From Clostridium sp. UBA699 (GTDB lineage: Bacteria; Bacillota; Clostridia; Clostridiales; Clostridiaceae), in contig DBML01000030.1 in the NCBI GenBank assembly GCA_002298915.1, positions 1 through 60,704 of the forward strand: 60,704 nucleotides of DNA. The letters are read 5' to 3'. The notes beneath the pieces were generated by a model. It did no database searches and was not told the DNA's origin. It worked only from the letters and a program-made list of their open reading frames with translations. Both the position numbers and the translations under genes were made by a program. Numbering within the stretch: the stretch's first letter is position 1; each line of letters begins with the position of its first letter. Shown in pieces: positions 51,057-58,163 of this stretch.

Positions 51057-52895
51057 TTACTGCTTAACCTCCGACCAGATCCTGTCGAACTCGAGTATGG
51101 ATTCTCCGATGTCCTTGAGGTATTCGCCCTTCTTGACTTCGGCATCCGGCGGGTAGACCGCTTCGTCCATGAGTATCTCAGGGTCGATGTAGGTCTTGGC
51201 TGCTTTGTTAGGGTTGCCGTAAGGGAAGTAGTGCGATATCTCTGCGCTGATCTCAGGGTCCATTATGAAGTTTATGAAAAGCTCTGCGGCTTCCTTGTTC
51301 TTGGCATCCTTAGGTATGACGAAGTTATCCTGCTGAAGGAAAAGCCCCTCCTTAGGTATGACGTACCTCACGTTGGGGTTATCCCTCCTCGCAAGGCTCG
51401 CCTCAGCCCCCCAGGCGAATATGGCCTTCGATTCGCCGCTTATCAGGCTGGTTTTAGGGCTGTCGCTGTCGTAGGACCTTATGTTAGGCTGTAGCTTCGC
51501 GAGCTCCTCCTTCGCCTTGGCAAGGACCGCCGGGTCCGTCTCGTTGAGGGAGTAGCCCATTTTCTTGAGGGTTATCCCTATTATGACCCTTTCGTCGTCA
51601 AGAACGGTCAAGGAGTTGCTGAACTCAGGCTTCCACAGGTCGGCATAGCTCGTTATCGCGCCTTCCGGAACCTTCGAGCTGTCGTAGGCGACTATCCCGG
51701 CAAGCCACATGTAAGGGACGCTGTATTTGTTGCCTGGGTCGAAGGCAAGGTTCATAAACTGAGGGTCTATATTGCCCAGGTTCGTCAGCCTGCTCTTGTC
51801 CATCTCCTGTATGAGGTTCTGCTTGGCCAGTATCTCGACCATGAAGTCGCTGGCAACTGCCACGTCGTAGTTGCCTCCGCCGGCCATTAGCTTTGCCAGC
51901 ATCTCTTCATTTGACGAGAAGGTGCTGTAGTTGACCTTTATGTTGTAGGTCTGCTCGAACTTCTCGATGACCGAAGGCGGAAGGTACTCCGACCAGTTGA
52001 ACACGTTGAGCACCTGCTGAGGCTCGCTGCTCTTCTTGGCGAAGGCGAATATCCCTCCGCCGATGCTTCCGACCGCCACGAGTATCGCGAGCGCCACCGC
52101 CAGCAGCCTCTTCGAGTTTATGTTTATGGTCTTCATCAGCCCGGCCACGGTTATCAGCACGAGCGTGAATATTATTAACAGTGTCGACAGTGCGTTTATC
52201 TCAGGCGTTACCCCGAATTTGACCATCGAGAACACCTTTAGCGGCAGAGTGACGCTTCCAGGCCCCGCCACGAAAAAGCTTATTATTACGTCGTCCAGGG
52301 ACAGCGTGAAGGCCAGCAGTCCTCCCGCAATGACGCCCGGCATAATTATAGGCAGGGTGACCCTGAAGAACGTCTGGAGCGGCGTTGCCCCCAGGTCCAT
52401 GGCTGCCTCCTCGATCCTCCTGTCGAAGCCGTCGAGCCTCGTCTTCACCACCGCAACTACATAGGCTGTGCTGAAGGTCACGTGGGATATAATCAATGAT
52501 AATCGTCCAAGAGGTATGTTCACCAGCGAGAAGAACGCCAGCAGGGATATGCCCATGACTATCTCGGGTATGACAAGCGGAAGGTAGAGCACCGCGTCGA
52601 GAACGGCCTTTCCCCTGAACTTGTACCTGTACATGCCTATGGCGGCCAGTGTGCCTATGATCACCGAGAGCATCGTGCTAAGCGAGGCTATGACGAAGGA
52701 GTTCTTCAGGGCCTCGAGTATTCCCTGGTTCTGTATCAGGCTTACATACCACTTCAAAGTGAAGCCCGTCCAGACAACGTTCAGCTTCGACTCGTTGAAG
52801 CTGAACGCTATGAGCACCATTATCGGGATGTACAGGCACATGAAAATAAACATAAGGTATGCGGCGCTTAGCGCTTTCATCTTCTTGCCCTTCAT
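51057..52895 (-). CDS. Fused spermidine/putrescine permease and binding protein (PotC-PotD)
   Basis: The first 265 residues are a PotC-type permease with six helices and the coupling motif EEAAMDLGATPLQTFFRVTLP. A seventh helix near 270-290 (LLAVALAILVAVGSIGGGIF) then leads into a PotD-like solute-binding protein (LNVFNWSEYLPPSVIEKFEQ, AGGGNYDVAVASDFMVE, FAWGAEASLARRDNP). The binding domain is therefore tethered outside the membrane. Separate potC and potD genes are more common; total length of 612 fits a simple fusion. It is the last gene of potA-potB-potCD. Confidence 0.92.
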   Translation of the reverse strand: MKGKKMKALSAAYLMFIFMCLYIPIMVLIAFSFNESKLNVVWTGFTLKWYVSLIQNQGILEALKNSFVIASLSTMLSVIIGTLAAIGMYRYKFRGKAVLDAVLYLPLVIPEIVMGISLLAFFSLVNIPLGRLSLIISHVTFSTAYVVAVVKTRLDGFDRRIEEAAMDLGATPLQTFFRVTLPIIMPGVIAGGLLAFTLSLDDVIISFFVAGPGSVTLPLKVFSMVKFGVTPEINALSTLLIIFTLVLITVAGLMKTININSKRLLAVALAILVAVGSIGGGIFAFAKKSSEPQQVLNVFNWSEYLPPSVIEKFEQTYNIKVNYSTFSSNEEMLAKLMAGGGNYDVAVASDFMVEILAKQNLIQEMDKSRLTNLGNIDPQFMNLAFDPGNKYSVPYMWLAGIVAYDSSKVPEGAITSYADLWKPEFSNSLTVLDDERVIIGITLKKMGYSLNETDPAVLAKAKEELAKLQPNIRSYDSDSPKTSLISGESKAIFAWGAEASLARRDNPNVRYVIPKEGLFLQQDNFVIPKDAKNKEAAELFINFIMDPEISAEISHYFPYGNPNKAAKTYIDPEILMDEAVYPPDAEVKKGEYLKDIGESILEFDRIWSEVKQ

Positions 52896-52896
52896 G

Positions 52897-53763
52897 CTAG
52901 AACACCCCCCTGTCTTCTTTTCCGCCGAACCTGGCGTTGAGGAGTATGACCGCTACCATCACCGATATGAGCACGATGGATATGGCAGAGCCGAACGGCC
53001 AGTCCCTCGCAGTGAGGAACTGGTTCTTTATGAGGTTGCTCATGAGGACAACCTTGCTCCCGCCCATGAGGTCTGTTATGAAGAACACACCCAGTGTAGG
53101 CACGAAGACGAGCAGGGATCCCGATATTATCCCGCTCTTCGTGAGGGGCAGGGTAACCTTCAGGAATTTCTGCAAGGGGTTTGCGCCCAGGTCCGCGGCG
53201 GCGTCCAGCAGCCTCCTGTCAAGCTTCTCGATGGACGTGTAAAGCGGCAGGACCATGAAAGGGAACATCATGTACACCATTCCCACCATGACCGCGAAGT
53301 CGGTGTACATCATCTGGAGCGGAGCGCTTATCAGTCCGAGGTGCAGGAGCACAGAGTTGACAAGCCCCTCAGTCCTGAGCAGTATGATCATTGCATATGT
53401 ACGCACAAGCGAGTTCGTCCAGAACGGAAGCATTATCAGCAGCATGAATACTGGCTTGAGCTTTTTGTTGGCGTTTGCCACTATGAAAGCGAACGGGTAC
53501 CCGAAAAGCAGACAAAGCGCAGTTGTGTACAGCCCTATGAGAATGGACTTTATGAATATCTGCGCGTAGAGCGGGTTTATTAGCTTCCCGTAGTTCGAAA
53601 GGCTGAACTGGTACACGACGTCCCCAACCTCGCCCCTCATCGCGAAGCTTACCACGACAATGAGGAATATAGGCACAACGAAGAAACCGGCCATCCAGAG
53701 GGAGACAGGCATCAGCGTCGGAAAGTATTTTAGCGGTGAGTCAGCCGACCCTTTCTTTTTCAT
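52897..53763 (-). CDS. potB: Spermidine/putrescine ABC permease PotB
   Basis: This 288-residue permease has six membrane helices and the cytoplasmic coupling loop DAAADLGANPLQKFLKVTLPL. The MPFWTNSLVRTYAMIILL segment is typical of PotB. With PotA and PotC-PotD it completes a polyamine importer. It begins 11 bp after the potA stop and ends one base before the potCD start, so the operon is tightly packed. Confidence 0.93.
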   Translation of the reverse strand: MKKKGSADSPLKYFPTLMPVSLWMAGFFVVPIFLIVVVSFAMRGEVGDVVYQFSLSNYGKLINPLYAQIFIKSILIGLYTTALCLLFGYPFAFIVANANKKLKPVFMLLIMLPFWTNSLVRTYAMIILLRTEGLVNSVLLHLGLISAPLQMMYTDFAVMVGMVYMMFPFMVLPLYTSIEKLDRRLLDAAADLGANPLQKFLKVTLPLTKSGIISGSLLVFVPTLGVFFITDLMGGSKVVLMSNLIKNQFLTARDWPFGSAISIVLISVMVAVILLNARFGGKEDRGVF

Positions 53764-53774
53764 CTATCTGCCCC

Positions 53775-54869
53775 CTATTCCTTGATAACTATGGTGTGGT
53801 TCGGCTTCCAGGTCACGAAGTAGTCAGCGTCCGCAGCGAGCTTCCCGAACGCCTCTATGCTCTGGTTCACAGGCTGGCTGACGACGATCTCTTTTCCGTT
53901 CTTAAGCACCATGATTATCTTAACGTTCGAGCCCACGTATATCTTCTCCTTGAATCTGCACTGGAGGTATACGTCCGTATCGTCGGGCTCGTTCTTTATA
54001 ACAATTCTTTCAGGCCTTACGGAAACCATGAACCTGTCTCCCATGTCGTAGTTCAGGTTAGGGATCCTTATTATGTCCTGCTCCTGCTCAAGCTGGAGGA
54101 GAACCTCGTGCTCCTTGAGCTTGAACACCTCGCCCTGGAGTATGTTCGTCTCGCCAAGGAAGTCTGCTACGAACTTGGTCTTAGGCCTTTCGTAGAGCTC
54201 CTCGGGGGTTCCCACCTGCTCTATGAGCCCTTTGTTCATGACGACGATCCTGTCGGACATGGTGAGTGCCTCCTCCTGGTCGTGCGTTACGAATATGAAA
54301 GTGATGCCGAGGCTTCTCTGAAGGTGTTTCAGTTCAATCTGCATCTGTTTTCTTAGCTTGAGGTCAAGCGCTCCCAGTGGTTCGTCCAGCAGCAGCACCT
54401 TGGGGCTGTTGACCAGCGCCCTCGCTATGGCCACCCTCTGCATCTGCCCTCCGCTAAGCTGCGAAGGCATCCTGCTTTCGTAGCCCTCCAGCCGAACGAC
54501 CTTGAGCATCTCCAGCACCTTTTCCCTGATACGGTCCGCAGGCACCTTCTTCATCTTCAGGCCGAACGCCACGTTGTCGAATATGTTCATGTGCGGGAAC
54601 AGAGCGTAGTTCTGGAACACCGTATTGACCGTACGCTGGTACGGAGGGTTCAAGGTGACATCCTCACCTTCGATGAGCACCCTGCCGCTGCTCGGCGTCT
54701 CGAATCCTGCTATGATCCTCAGGGTCGTAGTCTTCCCGCAGCCGCTCGGTCCGAGCAGAGTTAGGAACTCCCCCTTGTTTATGCTGAGGTTCATGTTGTC
54801 CAGGACCACATCCGCCTCGTCGTAAACCTTTGAAACATTTTCAAGCTGAACAAAAACATCCTTTGTCAC
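53775..54869 (-). CDS. potA: Spermidine/putrescine ABC transporter ATPase PotA
   Basis: This 364-residue ATPase has Walker A GPSGCGKTT, signature LSGGQMQRVAIARAL, Walker B VLLLDEPLGALD and the H-loop FVTHDQEEAL. A C-terminal TOBE-type regulatory domain starts near 240. The start is a GTG with AGGAGATGTTAGAGT before it. It is first in the operon; a promoter (TTGAAG, 17 bases, TATTAT) lies near 54930-54960. A terminator separates it from the glycine riboswitch array upstream. Confidence 0.94.
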   Translation of the reverse strand: MTKDVFVQLENVSKVYDEADVVLDNMNLSINKGEFLTLLGPSGCGKTTTLRIIAGFETPSSGRVLIEGEDVTLNPPYQRTVNTVFQNYALFPHMNIFDNVAFGLKMKKVPADRIREKVLEMLKVVRLEGYESRMPSQLSGGQMQRVAIARALVNSPKVLLLDEPLGALDLKLRKQMQIELKHLQRSLGITFIFVTHDQEEALTMSDRIVVMNKGLIEQVGTPEELYERPKTKFVADFLGETNILQGEVFKLKEHEVLLQLEQEQDIIRIPNLNYDMGDRFMVSVRPERIVIKNEPDDTDVYLQCRFKEKIYVGSNVKIIMVLKNGKEIVVSQPVNQSIEAFGKLAADADYFVTWKPNHTIVIKE

Positions 54870-54981
54870 ACTCTAACATCTCCTTATCTGTCTAAAATTA
54901 TGTACAAAATCACTAAAAGCGACAGGCTAAATAATAACATATCAATTTTCAAACTTCAATGATTTGAAGCAAATAGAAAAC

Positions 54982-55026
54982 AAAAAAATTCAAACCCCTG
55001 CGGATGCGATGCCTGCAGGGGTTTTA
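54982..55026. terminator. Terminator closing the glycine riboswitch array
   Basis: AACCCCTGC and GCAGGGGTT form the stem. On the minus strand it is followed by TTTGAATTTTTTTG. It separates the last tiny-peptide frames from the potA promoter. Confidence 0.75.
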
Positions 55027-55121
55027 GGGGGTATTATCGGATATAAAAATAACTATAATTGCGTTTTTTTGAGCCATTAATTGTCTCCAATATAAATTAT
55101 AAGTTTTTTCATTACTGTTCC

Positions 55122-55172
55122 CTATTTAAGTGCGTTTTTTGTGAATACAACTGCCATAAAGATCAAGCTCAT
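55122..55172 (-). CDS. Tiny hydrophobic peptide A2 (16 residues)
   Basis: The frame encodes MSLIFMAVVFTKNALK. GAAAGGAGTTGAAAAGA precedes the ATG, a strong ribosome site almost identical to those of the sister peptides. It shares the M-S-hydrophobic start with peptides at 55215, 55680 and 57140, ends in a basic residue and could span or line a membrane. It is the second frame after riboswitch A. Function is unknown; it is too short for normal gene finders. Coding is inferred from the repeated pattern. Confidence 0.6.
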   Translation of the reverse strand: MSLIFMAVVFTKNALK

Positions 55173-55214
55173 TCTTTTCAACTCCTTTCATAAATTGCTG
55201 TTGTTTTTTGCTTG

Positions 55215-55256
55215 CTATTTGAAAAGTGGGTATACGAGGAATAATACTATGCTCAT
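55215..55256 (-). CDS. Tiny hydrophobic peptide A1 (13 residues)
   Basis: The frame encodes MSIVLFLVYPLFK behind AAAGGCAGGTGAAAAAA. It is the first frame after riboswitch A and its terminator, about 40 bases downstream, so its translation should depend on glycine-controlled readthrough. It is almost fully hydrophobic with one terminal Lys. Another tiny frame (A2) follows after 42 bases, so the two may be made together. Confidence 0.6.
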   Translation of the reverse strand: MSIVLFLVYPLFK

Positions 55257-55297
55257 TTTTTTCACCTGCCTTTCTAACTAATTTTCTGAAAATTAAA

Positions 55298-55332
55298 GAG
55301 GATATGCCGATTTCGTTATCCCGCATATCCTC
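55298..55332 (-). terminator. Terminator of glycine riboswitch A
   Basis: GAGGATATGC pairs with GCATATCCTC, followed by TTT on the minus strand. The 5' arm is the end of aptamer 2, so glycine binding should compete with it. Confidence 0.8.
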
Positions 55333-55530
55333 TGTTCTTTTACCTGAGAGTTTCGGCTGTCGAGCCTTGCACCTTCGGTTCTGCATTCAAGCAGTATCTT
55401 CAGAGATCCGTCCTGTACCGCTACCTTGCGTGTCAGTTTCTCATACAGAGGGGGGCTGTACGATTGCTGCTTTCGCCAGACTTCAACATGCTGTATCATA
55501 GTCTGTTTCGCGGCACCTTCATCCGGTTCC
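55333..55530 (-). ncRNA. Glycine riboswitch A (tandem aptamers, divergent)
   Basis: On the minus strand aptamer 2 carries ACCGAAGGTGCAA, AACTCTCAGGTAAAAG and GACAGAGG, all canonical. Aptamer 1 is eroded: GCCGAAGGAGCAA has become GCGAAAGCAGCAA and the CTATCAGGTAAAAC segment is altered. It may thus bind glycine mainly through aptamer 2. It precedes tiny peptides A1 and A2. Confidence 0.85.
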
Positions 55531-55555
55531 TATTCATTTGTCTTGCTTCAAGATT

Positions 55556-55584
55556 ATAATAACATACTGTACTATTTTTTTCAA
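55556..55584 (-). promoter_or_regulatory. Promoter of glycine unit A
   Basis: TTGAAA, exactly 17 bases and TATTAT on the minus strand, about 25 bases before the aptamer. Confidence 0.75.
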
Positions 55585-55679
55585 GCATCTGTTTGTTAAG
55601 TTTCTGTTACCAAAGCCTGTTGTTTTAATAACAATTTCTTCTTCCCAATCAAGCTGTACCATTTTACTACGCTAAACTG

Positions 55680-55730
55680 TTACTGAATTTTTCCTGCAAG
55701 CGCGCGGACAACCAGGTAGATTACGCTCAT
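55680..55730 (-). CDS. Tiny hydrophobic peptide B (16 residues)
   Basis: The frame encodes MSVIYLVVRALAGKIQ behind AAAGGAGGTGAAAAGA, the strongest ribosome site of the set. It is the only convincing frame after riboswitch B. Residues 3-8 are hydrophobic and the second half is amphipathic with Arg and Lys. It aligns with the peptide at 57140 over the first eight residues (MSVIYLVV against MSIIYMVV). Confidence 0.65.
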   Translation of the reverse strand: MSVIYLVVRALAGKIQ

Positions 55731-55791
55731 TCTTTTCACCTCCTTTTTTTCGATTCACATACTTCTTCCCATCCGCCTGTTTGACGCATAT

Positions 55792-55835
55792 AAAAAGAGG
55801 ATATGTGATAGCCTTTTAGACTTCCACATATCCTC
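55792..55835 (-). terminator. Terminator of glycine riboswitch B
   Basis: GAGGATATGTG pairs with CACATATCCTC and is followed by TTTTTA on the minus strand. Confidence 0.85.
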
Positions 55836-56030
55836 TGTCCTTTTACCTGAGAGCTTCGGCATTGCTGCCTTTCACCTTTGGTTCTGCCACTAGGGCAGCA
55901 TTTCCAGAGTTCCGTCCCTCATCGCTGTTTTACCTGATAGTTTCTCATACAGATCGTGACTCTGCATGATTGCTCCTTCGGCCGGCGTTTTTTAATCGCC
56001 GATCTCACGATGATTTCATCCGGATATATT
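55836..56030 (-). ncRNA. Glycine riboswitch B (tandem aptamers)
   Basis: Aptamer 1 on the minus strand has CGTGAGATCGG, GGCCGAAGGAGCAAT and GAGAAACTATCAGGTAAAAC. Aptamer 2 has GGAACTCTGG, ACCAAAGGTGAAAGG, CGAAGCTCTCAGGTAAAAGG and ACAGAGG. All core motifs of the gcvT-type glycine riboswitch are intact. Confidence 0.93.
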
Positions 56031-56076
56031 CATTTTTATTCACTTGTGCACTTGTATACAACTTCCTTACAATGCA

Positions 56077-56105
56077 ATAGTATCATGTTTTACTTTCATT
56101 TGCAA
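56077..56105 (-). promoter_or_regulatory. Promoter of glycine unit B
   Basis: TTGCAA, exactly 17 bases and TACTAT on the minus strand. Confidence 0.7.
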
Positions 56106-56165
56106 CCACTATTTTTCGACTTTACAACTTGTTAACAATTTACTTTCCCAAACCCTTTTATCGCC

Positions 56166-56258
56166 TCAACCGCGCGGTTTATCCAGGTTCTCCAACTTTT
56201 CACGCCAGCGTTTTCGGCAGCCGCCAAAATTGAAGGAAGGGTTCAAATATTCTTTCAT
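56166..56258 (-). CDS. Small peptide C (30 residues, KEYL type)
   Basis: The frame encodes 30 residues beginning MKEYLNPSFNFGG and continuing with a basic, amphipathic stretch (CRKRWREKLENLDK). GGGAGGGCGAGGAAA precedes the ATG. It lies 30 bases after the terminator of riboswitch C. Its first 12 residues match the start of the frame at 57008, and the DNA core is shared with two palindromic elements nearby. Function is unknown. Confidence 0.5.
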   Translation of the reverse strand: MKEYLNPSFNFGGCRKRWREKLENLDKPRG

Positions 56259-56287
56259 TTTCCTCGCCCTCCCGGATGCATAAAAAT

Positions 56288-56324
56288 AAGGATATGCGTA
56301 GATCCCAAGACCCCGCACATCCTC
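56288..56324 (-). terminator. Terminator of glycine riboswitch C
   Basis: GAGGATGTGCG pairs (with two G-U pairs) with CGCATATCCTT, followed by ATTTTTA on the minus strand. Confidence 0.8.
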
Positions 56325-56522
56325 TGTCTTATTTACCCGAGAGCTTCGGCGGTTTTACCGCCTTTCACCTTTGGTTCTGCCTCTTCGGCAGCATTTCCAG
56401 AGTTCCGTCCCTCATCGCTGTGTTACCTGATAGTTTCTCATGCAGACTGTGACCCTGCATGATTGCTCCTTCGGCCGGCGCTTCAAGTTCGCCGATCTCA
56501 CGATGATCTCATCCGGATATAT
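56325..56522 (-). ncRNA. Glycine riboswitch C (tandem aptamers)
   Basis: Both aptamers are canonical and nearly identical in sequence to unit D, pointing to a recent duplication. No good promoter of its own is visible, so it is probably transcribed by readthrough from unit D. It precedes the 30-residue KEYL peptide. Confidence 0.92.
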
Positions 56523-56540
56523 TCAATTTATCAATTAAAC

Positions 56541-56615
56541 CAATTCCTGTGGCTGCAGCTTTTTCCGGAGAACGTGAGAGAGTTCCTCCGGACAGCTGGC
56601 AAGCCACCAGAATTG
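56541..56615. repeat. 75-bp palindromic element between riboswitches C and D
   Basis: The outer arms CAATTCCTGTGGCTGCAGC and GCTGGCAAGCCACCAGAATTG pair almost fully. An inner TCCGGAG..CTCCGGA stem encloses a GTGAGAGA loop. The 3' arm shares its sequence core with the KEYL peptide genes. A second copy lies at 57604. No open frame with a ribosome site follows riboswitch D here. Confidence 0.7.
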
Positions 56616-56634
56616 AAAGGAAGAGCTTTTACAG

Positions 56635-56682
56635 ATTAAAAAAAGAGGATATGCGCCAGCCTTTCGGCTTTCACATATCCTC
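56635..56682 (-). terminator. Terminator of glycine riboswitch D
   Basis: GAGGATATGTG pairs with CGCATATCCTC around an inner AAGCC/GGCT stem with a GAAA loop, followed by TTTTTTT on the minus strand. Confidence 0.88.
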
Positions 56683-56880
56683 TGTCTTATTTACCCGAGA
56701 GCTTCGGCGGTTTTACCGCCTTTCACCTTTGGTTCTGCCTCTTCGGCAGCATTTCCAGAGTTCCGTCCCTCATCGCTGTGTTACCTGATAGTTTCTCACG
56801 CAGATCGTGACTCTGCATGATTGCTCCTTCGGCCGGCGCTTCAAGTTCGCCGATCTCACGATGACTTCATCCGGGCTGTA
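56683..56880 (-). ncRNA. Glycine riboswitch D (tandem aptamers)
   Basis: All core motifs of both aptamers are intact and differ from unit C at only a few positions. It has its own promoter but no gene between its terminator and riboswitch C, only a palindromic element. Confidence 0.93.
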
Positions 56881-56906
56881 TTCGATTTTTCATATCCTGC
56901 AATGAA

Positions 56907-56935
56907 ATAATAACACGTTCTTCTTGCATTTACAA
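56907..56935 (-). promoter_or_regulatory. Promoter of glycine unit D
   Basis: TTGTAA, exactly 17 bases and TATTAT on the minus strand. Confidence 0.7.
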
Positions 56936-57007
56936 CTGCTTTTTTTGATTTTTTGAATTTTAAGCGGATAAATTTTGAAAGCCACGCCACCTAGCCCAGC
57001 CCTGGGT

Positions 57008-57085
57008 TTAAGCAGCTTCATAGGATGTGCACCCCGGAGCCTTTGCGGCGCCCGAATTGAATGAAGAACTCAAATATTCTTTCAA
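57008..57085 (-). CDS. Possible small peptide E2 (25 residues, KEYL type)
   Basis: A frame starting at TTG (or GTG two codons earlier) encodes LKEYLSSSFNSGAAKAPG and seven further residues. It aligns with the start of the 30-residue peptide at 56166 (KEYL, then SFN and G), but no clear ribosome site precedes it. It lies downstream of the tiny peptide at 57140 in unit E. It may be a decayed copy. Confidence 0.35.
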   Translation of the reverse strand: MKEYLSSSFNSGAAKAPGCTSYEAA

Positions 57086-57139
57086 TTTCACACCCTGGCA
57101 TCAGCCTCAAAAACCGGCATTGGCGGCGGCAACAGATTA

Positions 57140-57187
57140 TCAGTGCCTGCCCATAAACATATAAACAACCATGTAGATTATGCTCAT
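57140..57187 (-). CDS. Tiny hydrophobic peptide E (15 residues)
   Basis: The frame encodes MSIIYMVVYMFMGRH behind GGGGGAGGTGAAGGGC. It is the first strong frame after riboswitch E. Residues 3-12 are hydrophobic and the end is basic. It aligns with peptide B (MSVIYLVV). A longer GTG-initiated frame of 77 codons overlaps it in another register but has a weaker ribosome site and no family resemblance. Confidence 0.65.
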   Translation of the reverse strand: MSIIYMVVYMFMGRH

Positions 57188-57274
57188 GCCCTTCACCTCC
57201 CCCTGACATTTTCAACTGCGTCCGGTGACTGTTACCATCCAATTTGACCACCCCTTTCCAGCCGAATGCGGCAA

Positions 57275-57324
57275 ATAAAAAAAGAGGATACGCAGAAAGC
57301 CAAAATAGACTTCCACATATCCTC
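57275..57324 (-). terminator. Terminator of glycine riboswitch E
   Basis: GAGGATATG pairs with CGTATCCTC, followed by TTTTTTT on the minus strand. The loop is long and contains an AAG/CTT inner stem. Confidence 0.8.
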
Positions 57325-57520
57325 TGTTTCGTATACCTGAATGATTCAGCAATCTCTTGCCTTGCACCTTGGGTTCTGCATCTAAGCAGTCTCTTCAGAG
57401 TCCCGTCAAGCAGCGTTATGTTCGCCTGATCGTTTCCCGCACAGTTGTGAAGCTGTACGGTTGCGACTTGGGCCGGCGCCAGGGCGCCATCTCACGATGC
57501 TCTCATCCGGAGATATTCAC
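57325..57520 (-). ncRNA. Glycine riboswitch E (tandem aptamers, partly divergent)
   Basis: The order of both aptamers is recognisable: CGTGAGATGG, GGCCCAAGTCGCAA, ATCAGGCGAAC, GGACTCTGAAGAG, ACCCAAGGTGCAAGG and TCAGGTATACG. Several core bases differ from units B-D, so affinity may differ. It is the first unit of the array in the direction of transcription. Confidence 0.83.
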
Positions 57521-57536
57521 TTGTTCCCTTAATGTC

Positions 57537-57565
57537 ATCATAGCACTTGCCGGAACCGTTTTCAA
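57537..57565 (-). promoter_or_regulatory. Promoter of glycine unit E
   Basis: TTGAAA, exactly 17 bases and TATGAT on the minus strand, about 30 bases before the aptamer. Confidence 0.8.
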
Positions 57566-57603
57566 CCGGCTTTAACCGACTTTACAGATTGTTAATATAT
57601 TTC

Positions 57604-57679
57604 CAATTCCTGTGGCTGCAGCCACATTCAGGGGGTGTGAGAGATTCCCGCCTTAAAAGCTGCCAAGCCACCAGAATTG
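57604..57679. repeat. 76-bp palindromic element after the TM1266-type gene
   Basis: Outer arms CAATTCCTGTGGCTGCAGC and GCTGCCAAGCCACCAGAATTG match the element at 56541 almost base for base, while the inner part differs (GGGGG with TTCCCGCC around GTGAGAGA). Conservation of pairing and loop with a changed stem suggests a selected RNA or DNA structure. Confidence 0.7.
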
Positions 57680-57707
57680 AGGAAGAGCTTATGCTGTTGA
57701 AAACTTC

Positions 57708-57968
57708 TTATGATTCTATCTCTTTCTTGGATATGGAGGTCTTAACCGTCACACCTCTTATGTTGCCTATCTTGCCTGTGAGGCTGTTAATCTCGTCCAG
57801 CGTGCCGCAGAGGATTATGGATATTACCGATATGCCTTCGCTGTCGAAGGGCACCCCCATCCTTCCCCTGACTATCCCTTTGAACTCGGCAACCGCCGAG
57901 TTTAGGGCCGCTTGCGACTCCTCGGCGTTTTCCAGCACTATGCCCAGCACCGCCACCCTTTTGCTCAT
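57708..57968 (-). CDS. TM1266-type [FeFe]-hydrogenase system regulator
   Basis: This 86-residue protein has an ACT/NikR-like ferredoxin fold (VAVLGIVLENAEESQAALNS, then ISVISIILCGTLDEINSLTG). It matches the TM1266 family found near hydE, hydF and hydG in anaerobes. The family is thought to regulate iron-only hydrogenase maturation, but no hyd genes lie in this window. GGAGGAAATAGT precedes the ATG. Its leader of about 150 bases contains a terminator, so expression may be attenuated. Confidence 0.85.
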   Translation of the reverse strand: MSKRVAVLGIVLENAEESQAALNSAVAEFKGIVRGRMGVPFDSEGISVISIILCGTLDEINSLTGKIGNIRGVTVKTSISKKEIES

Positions 57969-57988
57969 ACTATTTCCTCCTTAAACGC

Positions 57989-58013
57989 AAAAAAACTTTC
58001 CGGAAGGAAAGTC
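57989..58013 (-). terminator. Terminator in the leader of the TM1266-type gene
   Basis: CTTTCC and GGAAAG with a TTCC loop, followed by TTTTTTT on the minus strand, about 20 bases before the gene start. Confidence 0.7.
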
Positions 58014-58163
58014 AGGTACGCAAAAATAACGCTTAAAGCGCAAGTATACCTAATTCCTCCCTGGATCAGATCAACTCTTCTCCCTAAGGTCTCAAATTTT
58101 TATCATCATCAGTGCAGCCAAGAATGCTCTCGGAAGCGCTGAAAAAAGTGCATCGACAACATC

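Noticed and set aside
55024..55077. 17-codon frame MAQKNAIIVIFISDNTP with GGAG upstream
   Set aside because: It lacks the M-S-[IVL] start and conserved ribosome context of the other tiny peptides and runs into the array's terminator; kept only as a weak possibility.
57018..57251. 77-codon GTG-initiated frame overlapping the tiny peptide E
   Set aside because: Its ribosome site is weaker than that of the 15-residue frame, it overlaps that frame in another register and its sequence resembles no protein family.
55298..57520. Regularly repeated blocks every 400-500 bp that might suggest a CRISPR array
   Set aside because: Repeats are about 230 bp, carry all glycine-aptamer motifs and terminators, and spacers are neither uniform nor short.
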